Assembly (NCBI RefSeq): GCF_022808985.1
Contig: NZ_JAKZFT010000001.1
Coordinates: 62,001-126,000, forward strand
Length of the DNA: 64,000 nt
Direction of reading: 5' to 3'
From: Geotalea sp. SG265
GTDB lineage: Bacteria > Desulfobacterota > Desulfuromonadia > Geobacterales > Geobacteraceae
Part shown: positions 54,400 through 61,846 of the stretch, piece by piece
How the letters are laid out: each line of letters begins with the position of its first letter
Numbering within the stretch: the stretch's first letter is position 1
The notes under the pieces: model-generated
Told to the model about the DNA's origin: nothing
The model's input: the letters and a program-made list of their open reading frames with translations, nothing else
Databases searched by the model: none
Translations under genes and position numbers: made by a program

Positions 54400-54621
54400 T
54401 CATTCCTCCACCAGTGTCGTCAATAGCTGCAATTGCCCAGCCCTGTAAATTCCACCGACAGCAGCGTCGGGATAATTTACAAAATCATCACGGTAAAAAT
54501 CTCCCCCCAAAGCCTGCCGCAACGGCACCACAGGCGGCTGCGCCCTTGGCGGCCGGCGGCGGGACCGCTCCTCCGATTGTCGAGCATGTCTTACTATTTC
54601 ATATCCCATGCCATTCATCAC
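54400..54621 (-). CDS. Possible small ORF ending at the PAP2 start
   Basis: A 73-residue frame whose stop (TGA in GGAATGATC) overlaps the PAP2 start region, as in coupled genes. It is proline/arginine-rich at first (RSRRRPPRAQPPVVP), then GGDFYRDDFVNYPDAAVG. No proper ribosome-binding site is visible, and I recognise no family. It could be a real small gene or chance. Confidence 0.35.
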   Translation of the reverse strand: MMNGMGYEIVRHARQSEERSRRRPPRAQPPVVPLRQALGGDFYRDDFVNYPDAAVGGIYRAGQLQLLTTLVEE

Positions 54622-54714
54622 GCTTGATTTTGCGAGTTTTTCCTCCGATCAGCGACATTTTTCCGTAAGAATAACCGACATATAATAAAAAATTTCACAT
54701 GATATACTTTGATA

Positions 54715-55536
54715 ATGGCGCACACCTATCACCGTCAGTCCAGGACAGAAGCACCCGACATGGCAATTTTCGACCGGGATCCATGGTGGCAGCCCCACTC
54801 TGCCATCTACTTGCTGCAAACCACCATCAACCCGGTGAGAATCGCCTATTTCCGTGAGCGGCTCCGTGGCTTCCCGGGAGGAACAGCCCTAGAGGTTGGC
54901 TGCGGCGGCGGCTTTCTCTGCGAAGAAATCGCTGCCATGGGCTTCGTAACGACCGGCATCGATCCTTCGGCAGCGGCCCTGCAGATTGCCGCCGATCACG
55001 CCAGGGCCGGCGGCCTCCCCATCCGTTATCTGCAGGGGGTCGGCGAGGAGCTTCCGTTCCCGGATGAATCCTTCGATGCCGCGTTCTGTTGCGACGTGCT
55101 GGAACATGTGCAAGATCAGGCGAAAACGGTCGCAGAGATAGCCAGGATTCTCAGACCGGGCGGCATCTTCTGCTACGACACCCTCAATCGAACGCTGCTC
55201 AGCCGGCTGGTGGTCATCGGCATCCTGCAGAAATGGAAGCGGTGGGCCGTCATGCCCCCCGAACTGCATGACTGGCATAAATTCATCACACCGGAGGAAT
55301 TGAAAATGCTCCTGGGAAACAATCACCTGTGTTGGAGGGAACATCGGGGCGTCATGCCCGCCACGTCACCGATCAAGACCCTCAGTTACCTGCGCCGTCG
55401 TGCCAGGGGAGAGTGGAACTACAAGGACCTGGCCCTGCGCCTGCAGCTCGTGGAAGGACGAAGCACGCAGGTAATGTACATGGGCTATGCCGTGAAAGAG
55501 ATGATGCCGCTGAAATCGTGCCGGAAGGGGGACTGA
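54715..55536 (+). CDS. UbiG-like SAM-dependent O-methyltransferase
   Basis: A 273-residue class I methyltransferase with ALEVGCGGGFLCEEIAAMGF (motif I), GIDPS, a motif II region in FDAAFCCDVLEHVQD, and the UbiG-like post-motif RILRPGGIFCYDTLNRT. UbiG acts on hydroxyls of ubiquinone precursors, but Geobacter makes menaquinone, so the substrate here is probably different. The start is uncertain (ATG 54715 or TTG 54709), with TATAAT at 54681-54686. Its stop overlaps the next start (TGATG). Confidence 0.88.
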   Translation: MAHTYHRQSRTEAPDMAIFDRDPWWQPHSAIYLLQTTINPVRIAYFRERLRGFPGGTALEVGCGGGFLCEEIAAMGFVTTGIDPSAAALQIAADHARAGGLPIRYLQGVGEELPFPDESFDAAFCCDVLEHVQDQAKTVAEIARILRPGGIFCYDTLNRTLLSRLVVIGILQKWKRWAVMPPELHDWHKFITPEELKMLLGNNHLCWREHRGVMPATSPIKTLSYLRRRARGEWNYKDLALRLQLVEGRSTQVMYMGYAVKEMMPLKSCRKGD

Positions 55537-57380
55537 TGGATGACACCAGAGACATAGCAAGCAATTGCCGGCAGTACGCCATGTGCAAGATCGACTTTCT
55601 CGGGACCGGGGTCTGCGCCTCCGGTCTCGAACGGCAATACGTTACCTTTTACCCCCAGGGGAGGATGCTCCTCTATGCGGCCATTGCCGATGGGAAGGTA
55701 CCGGTCACGGAAAAAGCGGTGGAAGCCGCCGCAAGCTGCAACCTCTGTGGAAAATGCGATTACCAGTGCTACTTCGTCACGGAGATGCGCCCGACCAAGG
55801 TCATGAAAGCTTTGAAGGTCTGGGTGGAAGAGCATCTTGCCGCAGGGAAGCCGGTCGTAAGGGAAAAGGAGACAGTCCTACTACGAGAGATGCAGGAGAT
55901 AGTCGGTCATGAATGGGCTACCGGTGACCGGGGCGTTGCCGTCACCTATGCTACCGACCCCTGTCCTTTGGCCGAGCCCACCATGCCCGATTACGTGGTG
56001 ATGCCGAAAACACGGGAAGAGATTGCCCAGCTCCTGGCACTTTTCCAGAGTAACGGCATCCCTTGGGTGGCACGGGGCAACGGCACCAATATCCTCGGTC
56101 TGGCCCTCGGCAAAGGGGCGATCATTGACCTCTCCCGGATGAAGGGAATCCAGTTCGATGAGAAACGGTGGCTTGCCAGGATCGAACCGGGGGTGACCGC
56201 CTTCGAGCTGCAACGGGAGGCAGTCGCGCGCGGCTACCGGGTTCATACGGCCGAACCCGCCGCCGCCCTCTGCGGCAGTGCCAGCTGTTCCGGCCTCTTC
56301 TCGCTCTTTTCAACCACCTACGGCACTGCAGCCGACAATTATACGGATGCGGAATTCGTCGGCAACGACGGATCGATGTTTTCCCTGAACGATAAAAACG
56401 CCCCCAACCTCTTTGCCTTTGCCCGTAAGGAACAAAAGCCACCCGGCATCTGCACATCACTTTCGGTGAAACTGCACGAAAAAACCGATGACGAAAGCGG
56501 CGTGCTCGTCCCGTTTCGCTCTCTGCGGGAGGCCGTGACTTTCAGCCGTGAGTGTGCCGTGCGACGCATAGGGCTGGCCATCGGCATCCTCGACATGGAA
56601 TATGTCTCCGCATTCATCTCCCCCATCCGCACGCTGGCTGCACAGGTCAAGGAAATCCTCGCCGGCAGGCTGGGTATGGCCTGCATGGTCCTGGTAATCG
56701 GCGACAAGCACGCCATGGCCGCCCTCAGGGAGATGGGGCACCCATTTTTCGACCAACGCATGGTCACGGCGTTGACCCTCGGCCTTCCCTCCCTCGCCTC
56801 TGCCCGCTGGCTCGACCTGATCAGTGAATTTACCGAGGATGAACCCTTTTCCTACCTGAAGATCAGGGGGTTCGCCGAGCTTGCCGAAGCGGCCCTGGCC
56901 CCATCCCCCCAAAAGCTGGTGCAAGACCTGGATGCGGAATTAAGGCCTCTCTTTGAACAGCTTTACGCCCGTCCGGAGCTGACCGACCTGGTCTGGCTCA
57001 ACATGTTCAGGATTACCAGCTCCCGGATCGGCAGAGATCGTCACTTTTTCCCCATCGTCATCTATCTCCCCCTGGAGCCGGGGCTCATCGGGGAAGTGAC
57101 GGCGGCCCTGGGGGACAATGCGGCGCGGCAGGGAATTGCCAACAGCCTCGGGTTCATCACCCCCGTGGACGACGGCAAGCGGTGCGTCATGGAATATGAC
57201 TACTATGCCGACCAGACCAGTACCGATGAAGTCCGGCGGGCACGGCAGGCCATAGCGGCGGCCGGAGGAATCATCGACGACTTCGCCGCGCGGACCGGGA
57301 CCATCACCCCGCTCCGCTACATCCTCTACCAGGGCTACTGCAGGAAAGAAGCCCTGCTCTATTCCCGGGAAACACCATGA
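55536..57380 (+). CDS. FAD-linked oxidase (GlcD-like) with N-terminal Fe-S cysteines
   Basis: The 614-residue protein has a cysteine cluster near residue 70 (SCNLCGKCDYQCYF, CxxCxxCx3C), then an FAD-binding PCMH domain (VARGNGTNILGLALGKGAI) and a long C-terminal cap. Relatives oxidise 2-hydroxy acids or related alcohols and pass electrons to an Fe-S cluster. The ATG at 55536 shares bases with the methyltransferase stop, and GGAAGGGGG precedes it. The substrate is unknown. Confidence 0.85.
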   Translation: MDDTRDIASNCRQYAMCKIDFLGTGVCASGLERQYVTFYPQGRMLLYAAIADGKVPVTEKAVEAAASCNLCGKCDYQCYFVTEMRPTKVMKALKVWVEEHLAAGKPVVREKETVLLREMQEIVGHEWATGDRGVAVTYATDPCPLAEPTMPDYVVMPKTREEIAQLLALFQSNGIPWVARGNGTNILGLALGKGAIIDLSRMKGIQFDEKRWLARIEPGVTAFELQREAVARGYRVHTAEPAAALCGSASCSGLFSLFSTTYGTAADNYTDAEFVGNDGSMFSLNDKNAPNLFAFARKEQKPPGICTSLSVKLHEKTDDESGVLVPFRSLREAVTFSRECAVRRIGLAIGILDMEYVSAFISPIRTLAAQVKEILAGRLGMACMVLVIGDKHAMAALREMGHPFFDQRMVTALTLGLPSLASARWLDLISEFTEDEPFSYLKIRGFAELAEAALAPSPQKLVQDLDAELRPLFEQLYARPELTDLVWLNMFRITSSRIGRDRHFFPIVIYLPLEPGLIGEVTAALGDNAARQGIANSLGFITPVDDGKRCVMEYDYYADQTSTDEVRRARQAIAAAGGIIDDFAARTGTITPLRYILYQGYCRKEALLYSRETP

Positions 57381-58546
57381 CCGCCAAGCCGCAGACGATT
57401 GTCCTGACCGGCGCGACCGGCTTTCTCGGCAGCCACCTCATGGCAGCTCTCCTTGAACGGGGAAACCGGCTTATCGTTCTCGGCAGGCCTGCCGGCAGCT
57501 TATCGCTGGCGGAGCGCATCGACGCCACCCTCTCCTGGTTCGGCTTGCACCCCAACGGCCTTCTCCTGGAGCCGGTGGAGGCTGACCTGCTCAAGCCCCG
57601 GTGCGGGCTGGGGTACAAGCATTATGAGGAGCTCTGCAGCAAGGCCGGACTGATCATCCACTGCGCCTCGGACACCACCTTTTCCGATCGCAACCGCAGT
57701 CGCTCTCTGGCCGCCAACGTGACGAGCCTGAACAGCATCATCCTCCTGGCCGCCGACTGCAGGGCTTCGGGCTTCCACTACATCAGCACCGCATACAGCG
57801 CCGGCATTGCAGCCGGAATCTGCCGGGAAACGCCGGTTGCCGCCCGGCACTTCTGCAACGTCTACGAAGAAACCAAGGCCATGGCGGAAAGAAGAGTCGC
57901 AGAGGGCTGCAACGCCTATGGAATACCCTTTACCATAATCCGCCCATCCATCGTCTACGGCGATTCCCGGAGCGGCCGGGCCAACCGCTTCACCGCCATC
58001 TACCACCACGTACGGGCTTTGGCCACCATCCGGGACATCTACCGCAGTGACATACTGAATAATGGGGGGAAAAAGTCCACCCCCCATGGCATCAGTCTCA
58101 ATGTTAAGGGTATCCTTCACCTGCCCCTGCGACTGACGCTGGAAAAACCGGGAACTATCAACCTCGTCCCGGTGGAGTATTTCGTTGCGGCGGCACTGGC
58201 TATCATGGAAAACTGCACCGGCGACGCCATCTATCACCTGACGAACCCTGCTCCCGGCACCGTGGAGGAGCTGGCCGGGTTTTGCAGCAGGTTTCTGCAG
58301 ATCGATGGTCTGCAGATCGACTACGGCAGCGAATCATCCCGGGAGTACAGCCCCGCGGAGGAGCTTTTCAACCGTTTCATCGAGCCTTACCGCCCCTATC
58401 TCTCCGATGGGAGGCTGTTCGAGCGGGAAAATACCGATCGCGCCACTGCAGGGCTGCAGCCGCCGATCTTCAGCTACGATATCTTCAGGCGGTGCATGGA
58501 CTACGCCGTCGGTGTCGATTGGGGAAGAAACCTGACCGGCGCATGA
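57377..58546 (+). CDS. Extended SDR / thioester-reductase-like NAD(P)-dependent protein
   Basis: The 389-residue protein has LTGATGFLGSHLMAALL (nucleotide site) and YEETKAMAE (YxxxK), with the insert pattern of the male-sterility / NAD_binding_4 group that reduces acyl thioesters or modifies sugars. It overlaps the FAD oxidase stop (ATGA) by four bases, so the two are coupled. The activity, acyl reduction or epimerisation, cannot be told from sequence. Confidence 0.85.
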   Translation: MTAKPQTIVLTGATGFLGSHLMAALLERGNRLIVLGRPAGSLSLAERIDATLSWFGLHPNGLLLEPVEADLLKPRCGLGYKHYEELCSKAGLIIHCASDTTFSDRNRSRSLAANVTSLNSIILLAADCRASGFHYISTAYSAGIAAGICRETPVAARHFCNVYEETKAMAERRVAEGCNAYGIPFTIIRPSIVYGDSRSGRANRFTAIYHHVRALATIRDIYRSDILNNGGKKSTPHGISLNVKGILHLPLRLTLEKPGTINLVPVEYFVAAALAIMENCTGDAIYHLTNPAPGTVEELAGFCSRFLQIDGLQIDYGSESSREYSPAEELFNRFIEPYRPYLSDGRLFERENTDRATAGLQPPIFSYDIFRRCMDYAVGVDWGRNLTGA

Positions 58547-58565
58547 CGGATCGGAGGGAGGCCCC

Positions 58566-59588
58566 ATGCTCACCATCGACGGCAGTCACGGCGAAGGGGG
58601 GGGACAGATGCTGCGCACCGCCCTCTCCCTTTCGGCCATCCTCAACCGGCCCTTCCGCATGGTCAACATCAGGGCCGCCAGGAAAAAGCCAGGTCTGCAA
58701 CCCCAGCACCTCATGGCGGTGAAAGCGGCCCGAATTGTTACCGATGCAGAAGTCAGCGGCGGCACCACCGGCTCCATGGAAATTACCTTCACCCCCCGCG
58801 CCATCGGCGGCGGCAGCTTCCGTTTCGATATCGGCACGGCCGGCTCCATTTCCCTGGTGCTGCAGACGGTCATCCCCATCCTGCTCTTCGCCGGCAGGGA
58901 ATCATCCATAACCGTCACCGGCGGCACCAATGTCCCCTTCAGCCCCTCAGCTGATTATCTAGCCGAGGTATTTGCACCCTCTTTGCGCAAGATCGGTGGC
59001 AACATAAGGATTTACCGTGATCGCTACGGCTTTTATCCCCGGGGAGGGGGCAAGGTCAGGGTGGATGTGGTCAGGGCAGAAAAACCGTCACCTCTTGAGG
59101 CTACGGAGCGGGGCATGATCCGCCGCGTTACGGGTCGCTCGGCTGTCGCCAACCTGCCCGACAGTATCGCCGAGCGACAGAGGAAGCGGACAGTGGAGCT
59201 TTTGAAGCCGCTCCCCTGCCCGGTGGAGGTGGAGCGAACCAGGGTGGATGCCTACGGTCCCGGCTCCTTCGTCTTCCTCCGCCTTGAAGAAGAACATGGC
59301 CTCGCAGGGTTCCAGGCCCTGGGCGCGCCGGGCAAGCCGGCGGAGGTCGTTGCTGCCGAAGCGGCAAACCAGGTGCTGGAGCATGTGGCATCGAACGCCG
59401 CCCTGGACCCTCACCTGGCGGATCAGATCGTCCTCTACCTGGCCATGTGCCACGGTCGCTCCATCTTTTCCACTTCGGCCGTTACCCGCCATCTGCTCAC
59501 CAACCTGTGGGTGATGGAGCAGTTTGAAGCCTGCCGGTACGCCGTTGATGGCGACCTCGGCAAACCCGGGACAGTAACGATATACTGA
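58566..59588 (+). CDS. rtcA: RNA 3'-terminal phosphate cyclase
   Basis: A 340-residue RtcA-type cyclase that turns RNA 3'-phosphate into a 2',3'-cyclic phosphate with ATP. Family motifs are IDGSHGEGGGQMLRTALSLS at the N-terminus, TVTGGTNVPFSPSADY, and a C-terminal catalytic His in STSAVTRHLLTNLW. The gene lies 19 bases after the reductase gene, with GGAGGGAGG upstream. Neither rtcB nor rtcR is present, unlike the usual rtc operon. Confidence 0.93.
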   Translation: MLTIDGSHGEGGGQMLRTALSLSAILNRPFRMVNIRAARKKPGLQPQHLMAVKAARIVTDAEVSGGTTGSMEITFTPRAIGGGSFRFDIGTAGSISLVLQTVIPILLFAGRESSITVTGGTNVPFSPSADYLAEVFAPSLRKIGGNIRIYRDRYGFYPRGGGKVRVDVVRAEKPSPLEATERGMIRRVTGRSAVANLPDSIAERQRKRTVELLKPLPCPVEVERTRVDAYGPGSFVFLRLEEEHGLAGFQALGAPGKPAEVVAAEAANQVLEHVASNAALDPHLADQIVLYLAMCHGRSIFSTSAVTRHLLTNLWVMEQFEACRYAVDGDLGKPGTVTIY

Positions 59589-59906
59589 AAATCATTTCTT
59601 CAGATTGGCGACCATATTTTCCAGAGGATGAGCCGAAAGTATTTGCCCCCACCACCCCTGCCATAAAAATTACATTTTAATAATATTTTTTTCATTTCAC
59701 CCATTGCACTTTTGTTGTCCCGTGGTAGCCTTTCCTGCAAACCAAAGTATTAATACTGTATAATTAAATTTGGGATTTTCGGATTACATCCAAAGAGGAG
59801 AAACCGTCCTGCTCTCCTGCTTACGTTTTTCCCTAACTCAAATATTCGCATCATGGAAACAACGGTCATTATTTAGCAGCACAAACTCAAAAAAGGAGGA
59901 AGTACC
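59589..59906. other. Intergenic region upstream of flp
   Basis: This 318-base gap contains the D1 regulatory block (59668-59767), then a small hairpin (AGGAGA...TCTCCT) within a 120-base leader, and AAAAGGAGGAAG before the flp ATG. No ORF. Confidence 0.7.
59668..59767 (+). promoter_or_regulatory. Tad-locus regulatory block, copy D1 (palindrome AGTATTAATACT)
   Basis: TTGCACTTTT, GGTAG, CTTTCC, GCA and AAAGTATTAATACT occur in this order, aligned without gaps to 60388-60487. The 12-base perfect palindrome is at 59746-59757, followed by TATAAT. The block probably binds a regulator of pilus genes. Confidence 0.75.
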
Positions 59907-60116
59907 ATGAACAGAATGATGACGTGGCTGAAGGTAAAAGCGAAGGACAAAAAAGGACAGACGATGGTGGAGTATGCCTTGCTGGTGGTTCTGATCGGCC
60001 TGGTGGTGGCCTTGGCTATCCCGAACGTTACAAACGGAATTGCCACGGCGTACGGTCATATCGCCGACAAACTAGAAGCAACGCCCGTAGCCCCTACCCC
60101 TACTACGGGGGGCTAA
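59907..60116 (+). CDS. flp: Flp-type IVb prepilin
   Basis: A 69-residue prepilin: a Lys-rich leader ending KDKKG, then the mature start QTMVEYALLVVLIGLVVALAI with the conserved Glu5 and Tyr of Flp pilins, and a short Pro/Thr tail. It is processed by a prepilin peptidase after G17. It polymerises into Tad/Flp pili used for adherence. GGAGG precedes the ATG, and the gene is followed by a 12-bp perfect hairpin. Confidence 0.93.
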   Translation: MNRMMTWLKVKAKDKKGQTMVEYALLVVLIGLVVALAIPNVTNGIATAYGHIADKLEATPVAPTPTTGG

Positions 60117-60123
60117 TCGCGCT

Positions 60124-60159
60124 GGGCAATGGAGGATAGACAAACTACCTCCATTGCCC
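60124..60159 (+). other. Perfect 12-bp hairpin downstream of flp
   Basis: GGGCAATGGAGG (60124-60135) and CCTCCATTGCCC (60148-60159) are exact inverted repeats with a 12-base loop. No T-run follows, so it is not a standard terminator. It may stabilise the flp mRNA or act as partial attenuation before the rest of the operon. Confidence 0.85.
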
Positions 60160-60182
60160 GTATCACAGGGGAGAACTGCCCG

Positions 60183-60347
60183 ATGAATAGTACAATACGC
60201 AAATAACTATGCAATGAAATAGGACAGACCCTGACGGAATATGCCCTCATCCTCCTGTTTGTCGCCTTGGTGGTGACCTTGGCAATACCGGCAGTCGGAA
60301 CCGCACTGACCGAACGGTTCGCTTCCATAGCAGCTGTCTTCCCCTGA
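60183..60347 (+). pseudogene. Second flp prepilin gene with an in-frame stop in the leader
   Basis: Reading from the ATG at 60183 (GGGGAG upstream) gives MNSTIRK, then TAA at codon 8, then in the same frame LCNEIGQTLTEYALILLFVALVVTLAIP and on to a TGA at 60345. The prepilin cleavage site and the mature pilin are otherwise intact (54 codons). TAA could derive from a Tyr codon by one change. No alternative start lies between the stop and the cleavage site. Confidence 0.87.
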
Positions 60348-60387
60348 GATTCCCCGAACCCTCCCACTTGCTGCACACCATAAACAC

Positions 60388-60487
60388 AATTACAAATTAA
60401 TAAATTTTTTTTCACTTTATTGCTTGCACTTTTTCATAGGGATGGTAGTCTTTCCGGCAGACAAAAGTATTAATACTATTTAATACT
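60388..60487 (+). promoter_or_regulatory. Tad-locus regulatory block, copy D2 (palindrome AGTATTAATACT)
   Basis: It is the gapless counterpart of D1 at an offset of exactly 720 bases, with the perfect palindrome at 60466-60477. It lies directly upstream of tadE, 24 bases before its GTG, so tadE and downstream genes may have their own promoter. Confidence 0.75.
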
Positions 60488-60501
60488 ACATGGAGGCTTA
60501 G

Positions 60502-60927
60502 GTGTTAACTCTCATAAGGCCAGGAAGTACCAAGGGACAGGCACTGGTTGAACTGGCCTTTTCTCTTTTCCTGCTCATGCTCATATTCTTCGGCATCACG
60601 GAATTCGGCAGAGCGATGTACCTCACCAACGCTCTGAACAATGCCGCCCGGGAAGGTGCTAGGCGTGCCGTAGTTAGCAATCTCTCGGATGGAAAACTCA
60701 ATGAGCCCCAATTGCAAGAGCAGGTAAAGGGTTACATCCCTTTCGACACAACCGGAATAGATGTAAGCATTGAGCCAAAAACGCCAGTAAGTTCCGGTAC
60801 CCCAGTATCGGTTACGGTAACCTTGCCGTTCCAGCCGATTGCACGACCATTATTTAATGCACTATCTCCGGATATATTCCCGGAAGATTTTAAGCTCACA
60901 GGCCACGCTTCAATGCGCTACGAATAA
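60502..60927 (+). CDS. tadE: TadE-like pseudopilin
   Basis: A 141-residue protein with a Lys/Arg leader, then GQALVELAFSLFLLMLIFFGITEFG (the TadE motif with the conserved Glu) and a periplasmic C-terminus. TadE is a minor pseudopilin needed for Tad pilus assembly. The GTG start has GGAGG five bases ahead. Confidence 0.9.
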   Translation: MLTLIRPGSTKGQALVELAFSLFLLMLIFFGITEFGRAMYLTNALNNAAREGARRAVVSNLSDGKLNEPQLQEQVKGYIPFDTTGIDVSIEPKTPVSSGTPVSVTVTLPFQPIARPLFNALSPDIFPEDFKLTGHASMRYE

Positions 60928-60950
60928 TTGATATGCAGTCCGGAGGAGCT

Positions 60951-61817
60951 ATGAAACACCCCAACAGCATTACTGTCATAACCATCGTTGCCATTCTGCT
61001 TGCTTCCTGCGCTTCACTGCTGGTCCACAATTACCTGAAAAAACAGACCGCCCAGAAGCTGCAGGGCCTGGCGGTAGCCACCGCGTCAAAGGACGTGCCC
61101 ATCGGCACAAAACTCGACCTCGCCCATCTGAAGATGGTCACATGGCCGAAAGACAGTCTGCCGGCTGGCTACTATACCGACGCAAAGAACCTGGTCGGGC
61201 GTGTTGCCGTGCGCCACGTCACCACAGGGGACATCATCACCGACCCGAAGCTGATGCCCAGTAATGTGGCAGCAACCAGCGGCATCATGACTTACATGGT
61301 CCCCCAGGGACACCGCGCGGTAACCGTTGCTGTCAACGAAGTGGCCGGCGTCGCCGGCTTCATCACCCCCAACAGCCGGGTCGATGTGGTCCTTACTACC
61401 CCTTTGTCCGGCTCGGGAAATGTTAACAACATCAGCAAGATCATCCTGCAAAACATTCCAGTGCTGGCCACCGGTCAGGTCACGGAACAGCGTGAAGGCA
61501 AGCCGATCATCGTCCCGACCGTCACCTTGGATCTTCCCCCCACTGATGCGGAGAAACTCATCGTCGGCATAGGCGGCAACGCAAGGACAGGCTCCCTGCA
61601 GCTTCTGTTGAGAAACGTGATCGATACAGCAGATATTACCACTACCGGTGCGACCGTACCCCAGGTGCTCGGCCGGAGCCAGCAGGCGACCATAAAACGT
61701 TCAGCTGCTCCCCGCCCCCGTTCGCAGCCCAAACCGCCACCTACCGTAGTTGCCAAATACACCGTAGAGGTCATAAAAGGCGCAGTCAAGTCGACGCGCG
61801 ATTTCCCTGCCGAATAG
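60951..61817 (+). CDS. cpaB: Flp pilus assembly protein CpaB/RcpC
   Basis: A 288-residue protein with an N-terminal signal/anchor (VITIVAILLASCASLLV) and a SAF domain (ASKDVPIGTKLDLAHLKMVTWP), then the RcpC/CpaB region (VPQGHRAVTVAVNEVAGVAGFITP). It works in the periplasm with the secretin. The tail is Pro/Arg-rich (RPRSQPKPPP). The ATG at 60951 follows GGAGGAG; six upstream codons are rejected. Confidence 0.92.
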   Translation: MKHPNSITVITIVAILLASCASLLVHNYLKKQTAQKLQGLAVATASKDVPIGTKLDLAHLKMVTWPKDSLPAGYYTDAKNLVGRVAVRHVTTGDIITDPKLMPSNVAATSGIMTYMVPQGHRAVTVAVNEVAGVAGFITPNSRVDVVLTTPLSGSGNVNNISKIILQNIPVLATGQVTEQREGKPIIVPTVTLDLPPTDAEKLIVGIGGNARTGSLQLLLRNVIDTADITTTGATVPQVLGRSQQATIKRSAAPRPRSQPKPPPTVVAKYTVEVIKGAVKSTRDFPAE

Positions 61818-61846
61818 ACCCAATTCAATGAAATGAGGTGACAAGG

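Noticed and set aside
55329-55535. 69-codon N-terminal extension of the FAD oxidase frame
   Set aside because: It overlaps the methyltransferase gene, while the ATG at 55536 has a ribosome-binding site and is fused to the upstream stop.
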